From the NCBI GenBank assembly GCA_963662155.1, contig OY759261.1:44843556-44907555 (forward strand): a stretch of 64,000 nucleotides of DNA. Reading direction: 5' to 3'. The notes beneath the pieces are model-generated. The model made no database searches. It saw nothing but the letters and a program-made list of their open reading frames with translations, and was not told where the DNA came from. The DNA is from Lamellibrachia columna. Its lineage: Eukaryota > Annelida > Polychaeta > Sabellida > Siboglinidae. Each line of letters starts with the position of its first letter. Position 1 is the stretch's first letter. A program made the translations under genes and the position numbers. Of this stretch, positions 62,590 through 64,000 are shown piece by piece.

Positions 62590-62916
62590 TACACCATCCT
62601 CTCGAGTCAGGGGCCGCCGAGTACACCTGTACCCCGGGCATATCTACCTGTTGAAACGTGTTTGCCTGTTTGTACGAATTTGTCATTTATTTATGATGAA
62701 ATCATCGGACAAACTATTAAATTAATGTTGGCTCGGCTGACCAAAAACTAATTTTAAAAGGGGCAAAAGTGATTACCCGGAACCTGCCTCTATACACTAA
62801 GATAAGTTCAAAAGTTAATTATTTCATTTAACCGACTGCACACAGCAGTTAAACTATACATTAAAAAAATCAACGAATCTGAATCGCGATGAGCTAAATA
62901 AATTGAGGAAGCGCCT
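62590..62916. mobile_element. TTAA-family element, decayed
   Basis: The right end AATTGAGGAAGCGCCT is followed by TTAA (62917-62920), matching the 29753 element's terminus. Left-arm sequence (GATGAAATCATCGGACAAAC, TATTAAATTAATG) lies at 62690-62730. The left end is not clear. Confidence 0.55.
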
Positions 62917-63102
62917 TTAATACTTGACCAATCAGGAATGCTGTTAGATTAATAATATCGTTTTGTATGGCGGTGTTATTAACTTTTCCCGCAGGCATTA
63001 CGTTTAAGACACGAATAATGCAGACTGTCGTTGTCTACACACGCCCCCTTGGCTGTAATGTGCCGCCAGAAGCTGCAGTAACCTACAATTTTACAATTAT
63101 TA

Positions 63103-63294
63103 CATAGGCGTTGGAACCTGGGGGTAGGGCCCCTCCGATATATTTGGGTGGGGGCTGAAACATACTTTGCCACCCCACATGTCCCCGTTGTTTGCTAGAA
63201 TCCCGGCGCGCGGATTTAGTGGGAGCACATGACCTTCAGTGGCTCGCAGCCATCAACTCCGGACCCCCATATTTAACAGCTTCCGACGCCTATG
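63103..63294. mobile_element. Short inverted-repeat element, CATAGGCGTYGGAA ends
   Basis: The left end CATAGGCGTTGGAA and the right end TTCCGACGCCTATG are complementary at 13 of 14 bases, enclosing 164 bp of GC-richer sequence unlike the surroundings. I see no clear target duplication and no other copy in the window, so the class is open. Confidence 0.5.
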
Positions 63295-64000
63295 TGCTAC
63301 ATGATGTAACATAAACTGTGATGTTCATAAACTAGAACAGTTTATAGTTCCGATCGAACAAATACTCGACCCGCATGTAGGCATAGGCGACACAGATTTG
63401 TCAATTCTGACTTTCGTGGGATGTCACATTCCAAACACGAGGAGCACCCATGGGATTGGGCTTGCTGCTACTCGTTTTTACGTGGCCGTATTCTGTTGGT
63501 TTAAATACTGTATACTTATGATACATTATTTACGCTGTTTTTGGGTCGTGGAAAGTGTAAAGCACCACGAATGCAAATATTTTGTTTAAGTTGTTGAGCT
63601 TATCGAAGTTGGATAATATATTTGGAAATCAATGTCTTAGTATCCTTATTGTAAGGGAGTACTATCTCTGAATGTGTAGAACTTAAGTGTAATCAATTAT
63701 ATATGGACATTTCGGTTATACCGTCACTGATCAATTTCCACACAGTTACTATATCCAGAAAATATCAACATAGTTTGTATTATTTCACAATGGACGACAT
63801 TAAAAATATTGATGCAAAAACTCTTTGTTCGTTAGACATGTCATGCTTTATCCGCCCACATGACACTATGAAAGTGCACTTAATTTGTTTTGTTTTGTTT
63901 GTGGAATCCAATTAATGTTCTTATTATTATTAATATTATTATTAATATTATTATTAATATTGTTATTATTATTATTAATGTTCGTTAGACATGTCATGCT
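63295..64000. other. Intergenic end of window
   Basis: No recognised gene. The last 84 bases are a (TTA/TTAATA)n tract from 63917, followed by GTTCGTTAGACATGTCATGC, which repeats 63829-63848 exactly. Confidence 0.6.

Overview
This is eukaryotic, animal-type nuclear DNA: four genes are broken by GT-AG introns (one GC-AG), the rest is AT-rich and dense with microsatellites, decayed LINEs, tRNA-like SINEs and DNA-transposon remnants. There are no operons, CRISPR arrays or bacterial genes. The protein set (TMEM106, TMEM272-like, GTPBP10, SH3BP5) and the mix of jockey/CR1-, L2- and RTE-like LINEs suggest an invertebrate bilaterian, possibly a mollusc or other lophotrochozoan. That placement is an inference and is weak.

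Layout. 1-1613: decayed copy of a widespread uncharacterised transposon-type gene. 2018-4782: two non-autonomous hAT-like transposons with perfect 8-bp target-site duplications. 5496-15624 (+): complete TMEM106 in six exons, 241 codons, with a LINE, a second copy of the first hAT-like family, SINEs and a 32-bp tandem repeat in its introns. 15.6-23 kb: intergenic, with LINE fragments and a long (TA)n array. 23108-29615 (+): TMEM272-like four-pass membrane protein, five exons found, first exon not found. Its introns hold an RTE-like LINE that has spawned two minisatellites, a SINE/LINE cluster and about 580 bp of (CA)n. 29753-43 kb: repeat-dense, with a TTAA-flanked palindromic element, several nested LINEs and large TG/TA/CG arrays. 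43584-51083 (-): complete nine-exon GTPBP10 (Obg GTPase), 381 codons. 52139-60979 (+): complete eight-exon SH3BP5, 628 codons, head-to-head with GTPBP10 across a 1.06-kb shared upstream region. 61-64 kb: intergenic with small inverted-repeat elements.

For the three complete genes every exon junction was checked by reading phase, and the total coding length divides by three in each case. The genes do not form one pathway: TMEM106 is a late endosome/lysosome membrane protein, GTPBP10 assembles the mitochondrial ribosome, SH3BP5 activates Rab11, and the TMEM272-like protein has no known function. I found no new multi-gene system. The most notable items are three transposon families that can be delimited to the base by their target duplications, a minisatellite pair born inside a LINE reading frame, a phase-proved GC-AG intron, and a recurring LINE 3' tail.
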